Source of the DNA: Pycnopodia helianthoides
Lineage: Eukaryota; Echinodermata; Asteroidea; Forcipulatida; Asteriidae
Assembly: GCA_032158295.1 (NCBI GenBank)
Contig: CM063258.1
Location: forward strand, 4,822,061 to 4,886,060
DNA length: 64,000 nucleotides
Reading direction: 5' to 3'
Part shown: piece by piece, positions 38,813 through 51,673 of the stretch
Numbering within the stretch: position 1 is the stretch's first letter
Layout: each line of letters begins with the position of its first letter
Notes under the pieces: model-generated
Told to the model about the DNA's origin: nothing
Database searches by the model: none
Seen by the model: the letters and a program-made list of their open reading frames with translations, nothing else
Program-made: the position numbers and the translations under genes

Positions 38813-39907
38813 AATCCTTGTATACAGTCGAAAAGTTTTATCTTATAAAAATGACAAGTTCTCTAAGATTTGGTTGTTTTCGCAATCTTTTGTTACCTGC
38901 AAACTATGTAGACTCTAGAACTGCATTGGTGTGTATCAACTATCAATTAACATATTTAATGATAATCTTGCACTTCTTTACCCCCCCCCCCATTTTTGTT
39001 TTTTAATCTTTGCCCCCACTTTCCCCCCTCCCAAATGAAAATGTCTAGTTACGCCACTGCAAGGGTTGTGATGGTATTGGTGCAGGCGCGGATCCAGGGG
39101 CGTTGGGTCGCACGCCCCCTTTTCTTCATGCAAAAAAATAAATAAGTAAAAAATAAGAAAAGAAAGAAAAAATTAGGAAGAAAAACAAAACAAAAGAGAA
39201 ACATACAACAACCAGAAAGGAAAAAAAGTTCAAAGAAGGAGGGAAACACAATATTATTAGGGCATTACACGTCAGACTGCACATAGCCTAGCTGCTGTAA
39301 TATCTAGGAGTAGATACTCCACTGTGCAAGTTTGGGGCTACAAGTCAGACGACATCTATGGCTCGGGCTGTGATTTGTTTTTCTGCAGCATACATGTACT
39401 TCGTCAATACAGTCAACAGTTAAGAGATAGGCTGTTGTTCCCTATCCCTTAACTGTTGACTCCATAGCCGACGTGTGCTGCAGAAAATAAGGCGGGCTAA
39501 AAGGAAAAAAGGTTTCTTCAAGTTCTACATATTTTTGTCACTTTATTTCAGGTTTACGTTTTCGTAGTTTTTGCAAATAATATTGATGTAATTACGGAGT
39601 AAAATGTTTCTATCCGAGCAAGTTCATAGTGTGCCAATAATTTGTATACCCCTGCTTAAAAAGCTGTACACCTATATTCAATAATGGAATGGTCCATAAA
39701 GTTTTCCCAACGTAGCGCGCGGTTAATATCTAGGTCAACTCAAAAGTATTAATAATATGTACAATCATGTACATGTGATTTTAGCTGTCTTTTTTTCTGA
39801 CTGAACAAATTCGGGGTAACAAAGTCATATCCTGCCTTGTGGCCCTATTACTTGTGGCCCTTATTATTGCATCCCTGATTCACTAGCTGCAAACTCGAAA
39901 ATTATGT

Positions 39908-40302
39908 TTAAAGGAACATCACAGAATTGGTTTTTGCTAACAAAACACTGGTTGGCAGTGTAAGCACTGTATGTATTCCACCATATACATAAACTGACAA
40001 ACCTGTTGAAGTTTGAGATCGATCGGCCATCTGGGTCACGAGAAAATAGTGAAAAAACCGATTACACATTTGCATGAAATCATATAGATTCAACAAAATG
40101 AATAAAACGCTCACTGAGCGATAAACTCCAATCGGAAAATTAGTTTATTCATTTCTCATCAAATATGTCATTTCAGACAGAAATATTTCAAGGGATGTTT
40201 TCTACTATCATCATCATTAGACCGTGTAAGTTTTATGTAAATCTATGATCACAAAGTATTTTTTACAAGTTTTTTCTTACCAATTCTGTAATGTTCCTTT
40301 AA
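39908..40302. mobile_element. TTAA-flanked MITE family A, copy 2 (inverted)
   Basis: The same element in the opposite orientation, with intact TTAA and both terminal repeats (AAAGGAACATCACAGAATTGG and CCAATTCTGTAATGTTCCTT). The three copies in this window are highly similar, which suggests recent activity. Confidence 0.85.
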
Positions 40303-40609
40303 TGATGTTTATATGATGAACCTTTGCTAAAAAATAAATAACCTACAGTGGTCAAATATCGCCTGCATGCACAGAACATCTACGAATCCAACATTTTCCG
40401 GGACCCTTAAACTTTGCTTCACGCTACGCGCTCGCAGGTGTCCCAACTTTCCTTTCGCCGTGTTTATACATTTGCTGACATATGCAGCAAAATGCCCCCC
40501 CCCCCCCGTTTGGAAAATCCTTGATTCTGTGGGCCACCCCCCTCAAAAAGTGTGAAAATAACGGCCCTCTCTTCCCAACCCCACCACCCCCTGGTTTTGA
40601 TGCATATGG

Positions 40610-41215
40610 CCTTTAGATCTATTAGTACTAGAACATCTGAGCATCAGCCGCCATAGGACGACCGGCCAATAAAAACTCCGTTCTTAGAACGACCAATCAA
40701 GTGAAATTCAGTCTTAAGTCGACCAAGACCAATTTGAACATCCATGGCACACGAGTCCAGTATGATCAACCAAACTCCCCGCTGAGGAATATCATGGTTA
40801 TTTTCATATTAACCGCAGTTTAGGCCCCAGTCACGGGATTTATCAAAGTTCCCTTTTCTCTGAGGGTCAACACAGGAAAGATAATTCCCGAATATCTGAT
40901 AGTTGATTTAGCCGCCATAGGACGACCACCCAATAAAAAGCCGTTCTTAGAACGACCAATCAAGTGAAAGTCTGTCTTATGTCGACCAAGACCAATTTGA
41001 ACATCTATGGCACACGAGTCCAGTATCAACCAAACTCCCCGCTGAGGAATATCATGGTTATTTTTATATTAACCGCAATTTAGGCCCAGTCACGGGATTC
41101 ATCATAGGCCTTGGTCCCTTTTTCTCTGAGGGTCAACACAGGAAAGATAATTCCCGAATATCTAATAGTTGGTTTAGCCGCCATAGGACGAACGACCAAT
41201 CAATTTGGACATCCA
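40610..41215 (+). repeat. GCCGCCATAGGACGACC repeat cluster, second block
   Basis: Three units in tandem, with cores near 40647, 40911 and 41176 and a period of about 265 bp. It ends roughly 285 bp before the first exon of the chimeric gene, so any promoter lies close to it. Confidence 0.85.
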
Positions 41216-41219
41216 TGGC

Positions 41220-41501
41220 ACGCGTCACACACGAACTGACGTGACCCTGATGTGTTACAAAAATAATCGCGCCGGGTATCCGAACCAAAGCAGGTAACCA
41301 GGCTTACCGCCATGTACGTAGTGTTATAAGTCTATGGCGGCTGTAGTTGTTGTGTATGATTCAATGTTGAAGTGCAGACTGCTGCAGTGCCACCACTCAC
41401 GACCAGCAGTACTAACTAGGCTTAGTTGAGTAGGGCCTACATTGAAATCAACTGTTCCTTTTTTCACAAATTAAATTCGTCATACACTGAACAAGTTCAA
41501 A
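41220..41501 (+). promoter_or_regulatory. Probable promoter and leader region of the chimeric gene
   Basis: This is the last stretch before the first supported exon and the only unique sequence between the repeat array ending near 41215 and that exon. It holds TGACGTGA (CRE-like) near 41238, GCGCC, and TATGGCGGCT near 41333, with no clear TATA box. Promoter identity is inferred from position only; the transcription start is not visible. Confidence 0.3.
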
Positions 41502-41657
41502 ATGGCTATTAATGAAGTAATAGTTTGTCATCCCACCTACCGAGAGAAAATTATGGAACTAGAAAAATTAACACGGAAATTAGTCATTGCCGTGATTGTC
41601 CTGTTCATCTTGGTGGCATTTTTGATTGTTTTCACCATACTTGCTGCATTTATGTAA
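41502..41657 (+). CDS. 51-codon upstream ORF with one membrane segment
   Basis: This small ORF starts in a good context (CAAAATGG) and ends with TAA two bases before a GTGAGT donor at 41660. It encodes a short polar start (MAINEVIVCHPTYREK) followed by a strongly hydrophobic stretch, a clear single transmembrane helix. Splicing from 41659 to 41932 puts it in the same frame as the SET coding region, separated by TAA and three codons. It is most simply an upstream ORF in the leader exon of the chimera that may limit its translation. It could also be a separate micropeptide or an old N-terminus cut off by the stop codon. I do not recognise the peptide. Confidence 0.45.
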   Translation: MAINEVIVCHPTYREKIMELEKLTRKLVIAVIVLFILVAFLIVFTILAAFM

Positions 41658-41938
41658 ACGTGAGTAGTAACTTGTAGTGTAGGCCTATACACAACTTAAT
41701 TTAAACTGATCATCGGTTATTTTTGTCAGTAATGTCACAAGACACAAGTGAAAGGTAAAAGTCTAAAGAAGGTGCAGGCTCATTGTCAAAGTATGATAAT
41801 TATTTATTAATGTTAAATTTATTCAAGTCTAAGTCACTCTAACCAAGGGCAATAATTTTCAAAAAAATGTGTATCTTTGCTTTCATTTTTTGGTTTGAAA
41901 CTAACTCTTAAAAAGTCTCTTTTTGTTACAGAATTATA

Positions 41939-43587
41939 ATGCCCTTTCCCAGAAGAGTATCTCCAATTGCTGAGGCAGAACATTTCTGTCGATCAGGGTT
42001 GGATAAAGAAGGGTTTTGCCACAGATATATTGATGACTCTATAGGTAAGCTTAAGTGAATCACCACTTCAAAATAGATTATACTAGAAACAAAATCAATT
42101 ATATGCTTTTTAATACTGATGTAGGTTGTGCAGCTGACAGTGAGCTATACAAATTATATTTTTATGTGAAACCGCTATATAGATAATGTTTATTCTCAGT
42201 CATTTTCTGCAAATGACTGGGCAATTCAAACCCAGTCTAGTGAGTAGTGTTATTCTATTTTGCTCAAAATTGAAAGGGGCAAGCAAATGTTCTCTAGTGT
42301 TAGACAGTTAAAAAAAGACTGTTCAGTTAAACAAATTACTCTAATACTATAGCATTTAAGTTTTGCAGCAGTTTTTCACAACATGTATGGTCATCATTAA
42401 AATTCAAGGCAGACACTTGTGGGAATAGTGCGCCTTCATTTTTTGGCCTGATTTGTGAAGTTGCTTGTAGCAAGGTGAAAACAAGGTGAACAAATTACAC
42501 TGGTAGAAATTTCTAGGACTTTGTGTCTACTATTTCAAATTGAATGCCAATTTTGTGTGACTAAAATGGTGATTTTCTTTTCAGGGTATGGCCTTTTCAC
42601 AACAAAAAGGTTTGAACAAGGAAATTTTCTGTTAGAGTACAGAGGACAGGTCAGCAGGGCTATAAGCGAAGCTGATGAAGCTAGTAACAACTACGAGTTC
42701 ATCTATCTTCACAATGGTGTTCAGTACAGGTGAGTGCATTCATAACATTTTAGTTGCTTTAGAGACAAACCCTCAATCAAATGGTGATTTATGCATTCCC
42801 ATCTATATTTTTTTTGTCACTACTCAATTCTGTAAAAATTTTACATCATCAGCATGTATTTTCTGCACAGCACAATGCCCATGACTTGAAACAATAATTT
42901 ATTATTTGCCCAGTCTTCCATGTGAACTTGTTAACTTCTTGGGAACTCGTAGCCTCATTAAAGCACTAGGTCTTGAAATTTATGGTGGAACTTTTGATTA
43001 ACAGTTGAGATATGTAGAGCAGTATGACATAAACATGATAAAGTACTACCAAAATGATCCCATTTTGTTTAGTATTCCACCTTTGTTAGTCCCCCACAAC
43101 AGGTTGAAACAAAATAATGATATTTTAGGTGAAGCCTGTTGTTCAATTGATGAGTACTGGGACAGTGTAATTTTCAGTTTAGTAGGATCTTCTCAGTACC
43201 AGAGCTTTTATAACTTAACACTTCTGAATTGAAAAAAATAGTTAAAGCCAGAATGTCAGATTTATTATTAAGAATGATACACAAGTATCACTATTAATTG
43301 ATATTACAAAGTATACATGCAGTTCTTCTAAAATAAATGATGACTTTTCTAAAAGTGCAAAACGAATCTGACAGTAATCGTCTTTTTCCTCCAACAGGGT
43401 TGATGCATCAAATCCCGATTCATGCCAGGCCCGGTACATCAATGATGATAATAAACACCCTAACTGTAAAATGAAAAAAATTGTAATCAACAACACGCCT
43501 CATCTCTGCCTATTTGCAATTCAAGATATTGAGGCAAATCAAGAACTACGGTACGATTATGGACAAGATGACTTCCCATGGCGAAAG
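41939..43587 (+). CDS. SET domain exons (exons 1-3 of the chimera), KMT5A-like lysine methyltransferase
   Basis: Three exons (41939-42044, 42585-42729, 43398-43587) encode residues 1-147. The SET core starts at GYGLF (36-40), has EYRG after the first strands, and ends with the cofactor/substrate loop RYDYG (135-139) followed by PWRK. The order and spacing match KMT5A/SETD8, which mono-methylates histone H4 Lys20 using S-adenosylmethionine. The catalytic Tyr of YDYG is present. The usual Asn-His of the RLINHS motif is instead RYINDD (96-101), with PNC following; I recall ND in other KMT5A-like copies, so it may be normal for this subfamily, but it removes a residue used to bind the cofactor. 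The N-terminus before the SET core is only about 35 residues. Methyltransferase activity is plausible, not certain. Confidence 0.9.
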
Positions 43588-46500
43588 GTACTGAACCAAT
43601 TGTTTTTTTCTCTTTTGGGCAAACAAATCACACTAAAGAGAGTTATTTAAATTATCATACAATTTCAGAAAGTGTAACTCGCATGATGCCCCCAAAAATG
43701 AAAAACGTTGCATTAGTGTATGTAGTTGCCCATTCCTGGCCAATCAGATAAAAAATTAAATTCTTTATCATTTAATTTTTAAAAAAGTAGGTGGAATTTG
43801 GTTTTTCAATTTTCTGAAAATATTTTAAATACAATGTAACTTGCGTGACAGAAAAATGTGCCTCGCGTGACGACCTTTAGTTTTAATCTTTTTGAAAAAA
43901 GAGCAAGCACCAAAGCAGCCTAAACAAAGCTTCAAAGATGCTGTTAAAAAACAAAAGATGAATTTTACTTTTAAAAAGCAAGAAATGTGTTGTTACGTTA
44001 AAGTATACAATTCAGCATTGCTTTCTATGCATGAGCCACACACTGGTTTGCAGCCACAAATAAGGCTTCAGTATAAATTGGCAGAATTCAACTAATGGTT
44101 CCCCTAAAAATTCATTGCAACTTTTAAAACTCTAAAAGCCCCAAACCCATATTTTTCATGTTGATTGAGTAGTTTACACTTATTTTAAAGCAAACTGATG
44201 ACTCATGTCTGTGTGTTGCATATTAAACTAAAGCTTAGTCGGTGAAAGACCACAGGTTTTTGAAGCCCATGTTAGTCTGAGGATGGATCCTAAACACAAG
44301 GGATTTAGGATTAGACTTACAATTTTAAACACTGTTTATCAATATTATTTTTTTACGTGTTGTGTTTTTAACTGTGTAAAGTGCTTATACTTTGTTACAC
44401 TTTTTGAATGTTTTAGAAGTCTACCAACCTCCCAGCTCCTGTGTTGGCTTCTACAAACCTCACTGCAGCATCATGCTCCGATTGTTGTCCAACAAAAGCA
44501 TGTCTACTTAATACACTCCTGCCCTCAGAAAAAGTGGTAAGCTAAAAACAAAATTGTACAGTAGAACGTCGCTATACAACACTGAAATAACTAACATTCG
44601 GCTATATCAAACAAAGCCTTTGGCTCTTGATTTTTGTACACAAAGTGAACCAAACATCTGGCCGATGCTGATGCGAAATTACCGGATTTATCAATGTTTA
44701 ATTAACAATTAAAATAGCATTTAATGTTAAACACAATGCTCACTGCTCAAAATGACAGACAGGCAGTATAGTTCCCAATTGATAGAATAGAAAATCAACT
44801 GTTATCTAAGGTTTTCTTTGAAAATGTACATTATGGAAGGACGTCCAATGTTTCTACATGAGAGCATGATGTCCCATTCAAAAGTTACAAGTCGATCTCA
44901 GTATCACGCACAGGGGACCAGCCTCACAATCGGTTAGGGATTCTTTTTTTGTTTTCATTTTAAACTTAAGCTTCAAAGGCATGGTACAATTTTGGTAGTT
45001 AGTCCATAAATTAGATACGATAAAAATTTACTTGAAAATGATCACTGGAGACCTGTTGATAGTATAAAATACATGTATTTTAAGAAATGACTCCCTTTGA
45101 AGTAACATAGTTTAGCAGAAAGAGATTCTTTTTTTCCCAAAATGTCAATCTGAGAAAGGCTTCTCATGCATCTGAAAGCGCACAATTCTATGCAAAAGTT
45201 GCTTTTGTTTTCTTTCTTTATTTGTTCACTTTTAATTTCTGATTGAGCCCAAATTTGTACATGTTTGCTAATTTATGCATGTATGTTGGGATGCACCAAG
45301 TGCCTGTAATACATTGAAAATCATTTTTCAAATAACAAAAGTAAAAACCATTTTACATGTAAATTTCTGCGAACATATGCAAAGTTTAAACAAGATTACA
45401 GCAAAACAAATTTGATAAATTTGTGTACAAAAAGTTGTCGCAAACTGGCCCACAAAGTGTCCTTCCATACCTTCACTACACATTTCCGGTCTATCTGTAA
45501 AAGGGTCTATGTTGAATCTATGTATGAGCTGACATACTGGAAGGTCCACCAATAATGGGTTGTTGATTTTGTTATTTGTGCAGAGGAAAGTTAAACAGCT
45601 GGCATTTTCAACCAATAGTAGGTGCACAAAAGAATTTAACTCATCCACCACCCATGTGATCACTGACGATGCAGGTAACATAACCAAAGCGTACATGGCT
45701 TTGAATATCTTGAATATTATTGACATATCAAAGTGATTGTTATGCAATATAAGCCATTTAGATAAACAACAGCCACATGTCGTTACAAGCAGTTGTCAAG
45801 TTATCCTAATGTTTTACAAACTTGTAGAATTTTTCATATAAACAAATAATTTCTTCACAATTTTTTGAAACAGTCACAATTCTGATTCATGATTTTCATG
45901 AATTTTAGTAGGCCTGTTCAATATGCATACAATTTGTATTTTTAAATCATAGATGGTGAAAACGTGGCCAGAAGGAGTTACAAGCTCTTCCAAGGACTGG
46001 CTGCCAAAGTGTGGGTGGTGAGCTACAAATGTAAGTGACTTTAACACCAATAAATGTGACGCTGTTATTATTGTCTTAAAGCTTGTGAGGTTTATAAGTA
46101 AAGATTTGAATGCTCAGTATAGTGCATCAATTTGCCATGTTACCAATTCTATATTTTTTGGCAACATGTGGTTGTACTTACTTGCACGTATGATGCTTGT
46201 GTTTACATCTCCTCATGAGAAGAACATGTACAATTTATTGGATAGTCAGTTTGTTGTAGTTATATTTACATACACAGCACCGTACTTTGCGCAACAATGT
46301 CACATAAATGCATTGCTTTCGCTGGTGGTGAATTATGCAATAGGAGGCGCTGAATATTCATTAGTAAGATAGCGTTGGACCAACGGCCGATTTAGGGTCT
46401 GTCCGTAGAATGTGGTCACGTGGACCAGGGAGTCCTTGTTGGTAACTACAAGTTATAGGAAATCTCCTTATGGCTCGATATGCTCATTGATTGATTGGAT

Positions 46501-49500
46501 ATTGGTGTCTCACGAGAGGGCGTCATTATCCAAAAAGTTACAGTAAGGTTTTTAACACTATTGACATAAATTATTCAGTGTGCATAATAATAACTCGACA
46601 ACTGTCAATCACTCCTCCATCATTTCCTTAATTATTTGTGTATTGTTTGCAGGGGTAACAGCTTCGTTGAAAACGGGGGTCTTACTCCCAGAAAAGGACT
46701 TTGAAATCCAGAGAATTTGGACCAACGAGCTGAGTGAGGCAGATTTACCTTCACGGTGTGTACGGCTTGCCAGTACAAGCAAACTCTTTGCCAAGTACAT
46801 GTTTTATGTTATTGGTCAATCTGTAGATATCAATAAAGGTATGTATGTTTCAAGTTGATTAAAATTATGATGCATAATATGATCATGATAATATATACAC
46901 CTGATGAGAAGATCCTTTTCATTAGATTGGAGGATTGGAGGTGGCACGGATTAGTCACACCATTTTATGGAGTGAAATAGAAAGTTGCACCCTCTTAATT
47001 TAAGTAATCCTATTATTGCTGCTTCCAGTTAAGGTTGTATTGAAAACCTGGATGTGACAGCAAAATTAAGGTTGAGGGTCTTTATGTGACATAGAGGTCA
47101 ACAGGACCAGGTTAATACTTGGCTGCAGATTGGGCCACAGCACCTTTTAACCATTACATGGTGCTATAAAAAGGAACAGGTGTCATACTTAGCTATGCAT
47201 ACCTTAAAGGAAAACACTGAGCACTTTGAGACACACGTCGGGTGTGATAAAGCTCTATATATAAGAATCGGTGTCATGCTTTACCCAGCACCCCTATCTG
47301 ACTACAGAGGGCACTATTTCAGTTCTTTTCTCGTGCGTTTATCTTTTCTGTATGTTCGGCAGTTATTGTGTGACCATTAGTTTTGCTGTTGTGTTCCGAG
47401 TGAAGGTTGCACATACGGAATAAAAGCTTTTTCCTTTACAGTTACAATTATTAATATTATTATTATAATATAAAAACACAGATTTTATATAGTGCTTTAT
47501 CACACCCGAAGGGCGTCTCAAAGCGCTCATTATTTTGCTTCAAGGTATGTGGAGCTTTGATTGGACCCAGGTCCTTTACATAGCACCTTTTAATGGTTTA
47601 CAAGGTGCTTGTGGCATAGTCTGCAGCCAACCAGACCAGAAAACACCGGTACCAACAGCTTTACATCTTATCCGAAGGACAAAGCAATCATGGTTAAGTG
47701 TCTTGCCTCATGACACAAGTGTCACAAACAGGACTCGAACCCACACTCTGCTAATAAGAATTAACTGAGCTTGAGTCTGGTGCTCTAACCGCTCAGCCAC
47801 AACACCCCCTCCAAAAAAAAAAAAAACAAACAAACAAACACCCCAACATCCCCCCAGTCTTTAAATAATTGATAAATGTTAATTTAATTGAAAAAAAGTG
47901 TGCTAAAAATTGCAAAAATATCTACTGAACTTTCAAATTTAAGCCCATTTTCCTTTAATTTGGTAGGGAAAAAAATGAGCAGTGGGAAGTGTTATTTTGG
48001 AGAATGCTAACCAAAAAGCAACTTTGGGTCAAAATTGTCACTTTTCCATTTCCCAAACCCCTCCCCCAGTTGTTTGGGCAAGTTCAGAGATTGCCTGAAA
48101 TGCTGTTAAAATTGTTTCTCTGGGCAGATCAAGTACTTCATCTGCTGAGTTTGTGTGGTGGATCTACTTGGAAATGGACGCCCGAACGTAGTTGCAGGAC
48201 AGATACAAATGAATATGCTGTTGTATTCATTGGGTCAGATTGGAGAAATCATCCATTTTTCAGGATATTTAATGGTATGTGTATTCAATTATTTGTACAT
48301 GTGTGTATGGTTCAAAACTAGAGAGATAAAAATGAATTAATTTGTTTCAATGTGCAGAGGTGATGCTAAAAATGAAAGGAATGCAGTGTAAAATTACTAC
48401 ATGAATGCTAAAAAGTTGATAGTAAATACAGTAGTTGTGTATATTGTACATAAGTACATTAATGGAAAAACGGGTAAGCATTTTATCAACACTGTTTTTC
48501 AATAACTTGCAGGAAATTTTACCAAATCGGGGTTTTCTTGTCCTGAAAACACAAGCCCGAGCACTAATCGGTTTATGAATGGATTATTCAATGACTGAAC
48601 TCTTCCTTGGCATGCGTCACATGTGATGTAGGCCTACAAGAGGTCAAATAGTAGCAAGTTACAATGTCAGGGAACATTTTTTACACAGGCTTCAGGAAAT
48701 AGCAGGTTGGAATATTTTTTCAGTTACACTTGTTTCAACGGGAGGGAAAGGTCAAGTTGGGTCACATTCTGAAATAAGATCTTTTGAAATGTTAATCTTT
48801 GAATGTAGTTTCACACCCAATTGAGGTCATCTGCATTCAAATTTGTACATTTATTCGAGTGCTGGAGTCTCATGAGCTTTTTCTATTATGGCAATTTTGT
48901 TGTTAATTAGGTTCAGATAGAAGGAGAAAGCAAGGTAACAAAAAAAGAGTCCAGAACAATAGGTAACAATAGGTGTCAAAATTTTTTGTTTATTTATTTT
49001 TTTTTTTTCAGTCTTGTTTGATGTATTTATTTAGTGCTCAATAAATGAGCTGGGGCAGGTTGTGTACAATAAATTTTAACCCATTAACAATATAAATGAA
49101 TAATGACTTGTGTTTCCTGTTGTTATAGCTTCACCACACAATCATGTGCCAATCATCACATTAGACTGGGTGTTTGACTGTATCATGTTGTATGCCATCC
49201 AGCCCATAATAAACTACGCTGTACATATCTCAGATGTTAATGCAGGTAGGCGTAACTGAAGATAGTCACTTACAGTTTGTCATGCCTTTCTTAATTTTTT
49301 GAATAAGCTTTTTGAAGAAATTTAAACTTATGAATTAGCTTTTTGAAGAAATTATAATTTTCGCAGTTTAAGGAAGTAGTTTTAAATCAAAATTCTGGAT
49401 GGTTTTGCATTATACATATCTTTTTTCCTTTTTTTTATGCAAATAGACTGGATATAAGTGCTCTTTGAAAAAAATGTAAATCTCTCAGTTATACTCCACA

Positions 49501-51369
49501 TCTTCAAATAACCACTTACAAGAGTCCAAATTCCCAAACTTTGGAAATTGGGATGGGGAATGGCCCATAGGATCATTTTCCAAAATGTGCTTATTATTTG
49601 ACTCGTTCATAAAAAGTAAACAAGCAAAAATGGGAGTATCTTGTCTCAAAATAACATGTACTCCTTACCATATCATGGGTCTGCCTTGACAAACAAAAAA
49701 CGATAAGCATACATTATTTCAAACTGTCAAACTTTCAAACTGTCGTACAGACGTTTCAGAATCGTCCCCCACCCCATGTTTCAACACACTTTTATGCCAC
49801 CGACTACTTGAAAAAATGTGTTTTCATGTTATATCAAAATAAAATATCAAAGCAAATGGACAATTCATGTGGGCACCACTGGGTCTCAATGACAACAAGT
49901 TATGCTGTATGAGTCACAGGTTTTTACATTATATAGTACCTGCGAGCGGTTCATTGTTCCCTAAATTCACGAAACTTTGCTTTAAAGGAAAAATGCAACG
50001 GAGAGCAAATTTAATTTGATTGTGACCTGACATCTTTTGATTGTGACCTGATCTAATTTCTTAGATCGAATATTGGGGACTTCCGGATCCTTATGCAGGT
50101 TAATTGTATTATTTGTTTTCAGTTGACGGGGATGACTCTGATGAAGGAACTCAAGGAGGTGACTCCCATGATGGAGGTAAAGGAGGTGACTCCCATGATG
50201 GAGTTAAAGGAGGTGACTCTGATGATGGAGTTGAAGGAGGTGACTCTCATGAAGGAGGTAAAGGAGGTGACTTCCATGATGGAGTTGAAGGAGGTGACTC
50301 TCATGATGGAGGTAAAGGAGGTGACTTCCATGATGGAGGTAAAGGAGGTGACTCTCATGATGGAGGTAAAGGAGGTGACTCCCATGATGGAGTTGAAGGA
50401 GGCGACTCTCATGATGGAGGTAAAGGAGGTGACTTCCATGATGGAGGTAAAGGAGGTGACTCTGATGATGGAGGTATAGGAGATGACTCTCATGATGGAG
50501 GTATAGAAGGTGACTCCCATGATGGAGTTGAAGGAGGTGACTCCCATGATGGAGGTAAAGGAGGTGACTCTGATGATGGAGGTAAAGGAGGTGATTCCCA
50601 TGATGGAGTTCAAGGAGGTGACTCCTCCCATGATGGAGGTAAAGGAGGTGACTCTCATGATGGAGTTCAGGGAGGTGACTCTGATGATGGAGGTAAAGGA
50701 GGTGACTCTGATGATGGAGTTCAAGGAGGTGACTCTGATGATGGAGTTCAAGGAGGTGACTCTGATGATGGAGTTCAAGGAGGTGACTCTGATGATGGAG
50801 TTCAAGGAGGTGACTCTGATGATGGAGTTCAAGGAGGTGACTCTGATGATTCAATTAGTGATGGAGGTGACTCTGATTATTTATTAAGTGATGGGGATGT
50901 CTCTGATGATGGAGTTGAAGGAAGTGACTCCCATGATGGGGGAGATGAAGTTGATTCTCATGATGAAGATACAGGAGGTGAGTCTAGTCATTGTTCATTA
51001 GATGATGATAGAACAGTTTGTCAACTTCCAATACCTGTGGAGGTAGTATGGACTGTTCTCCCTCCAACTATGTTTTATTTAGATATTAGTGAATCCCACC
51101 TAACCTTGTTTTGCCCAACCAGAATAAACAACCAGCAAGAGATCTGATATCATTTATTATATATGTGGTTTAATTGTACCCTTTTCAATAGACTCAAAGG
51201 CTATGTATATGAAGGATATTAAAACTTACTTTTTGAAATATTTTTTTTCATTTGTAAAGGAAATAAACATAGTGCTGAACCACAGGTAATACATATATTT
51301 TACTGTTTCTTAACATTAATCATGACAACTCTTGCCAAACCCAAGCACTTACATGTTAAAAGACAACAC

Positions 51370-51404
<35 letters not shown>

Positions 51405-51637
51405 GGGGGGGGGGCGTCCATTGAGCACGGTTAAAAATTAAGTTAATCTTATAACCAATACAACCTTTAGATTGTTTTCCTCTTTTTATCTGTTTAAAAT
51501 TTTGTGCCTAAATTAACACAGTTACTGTTCTTTTGTTTTAATTTTAACAAACAACATTAATTATAGTTTTGTTTATTTTTGTGTTTGCATTGAAACATGT
51601 TTATTGTTTTGTGTTTTTGTGTTTTTGTGTTTTTGTG

Positions 51638-51673
<36 letters not shown>

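Noticed and set aside
43892..44095. Lys-rich 67-codon ORF in the intron after the SET exons
   Set aside because: The two flanking exons already join in phase 0, and the acceptor context is weak; a rare alternative exon cannot be excluded.
45328..45747. 139-codon minus-strand ORF
   Set aside because: Antisense to a BRCT exon with no recognisable domain.
46085..46372. 95-codon plus-strand ORF
   Set aside because: Lies in an intron between BRCT exons, has no splice sites that keep frame, and no family features.
47742..47815. A functional tRNA gene
   Set aside because: Boxes A and B are intact, but the acceptor arm is not closed and the sequence continues into a SINE body.
44417..49245. A BRCA1 orthologue
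   Set aside because: No RING or other BRCA1 region is visible, and the exons join in phase to SET and acidic exons.
50119..50854. Long minus-strand and second-frame plus ORFs over the acidic repeat (237, 216 and 128 codons)
   Set aside because: They are by-products of a 27-nt stop-free repeat; the spliced plus-strand frame is fixed by phases on both sides.
50123..50977. Gly-Asp repeats as RTX toxin-type calcium repeats
   Set aside because: The nonapeptide lacks the GGxGxDxUx pattern, and the exon sits inside a nuclear protein.
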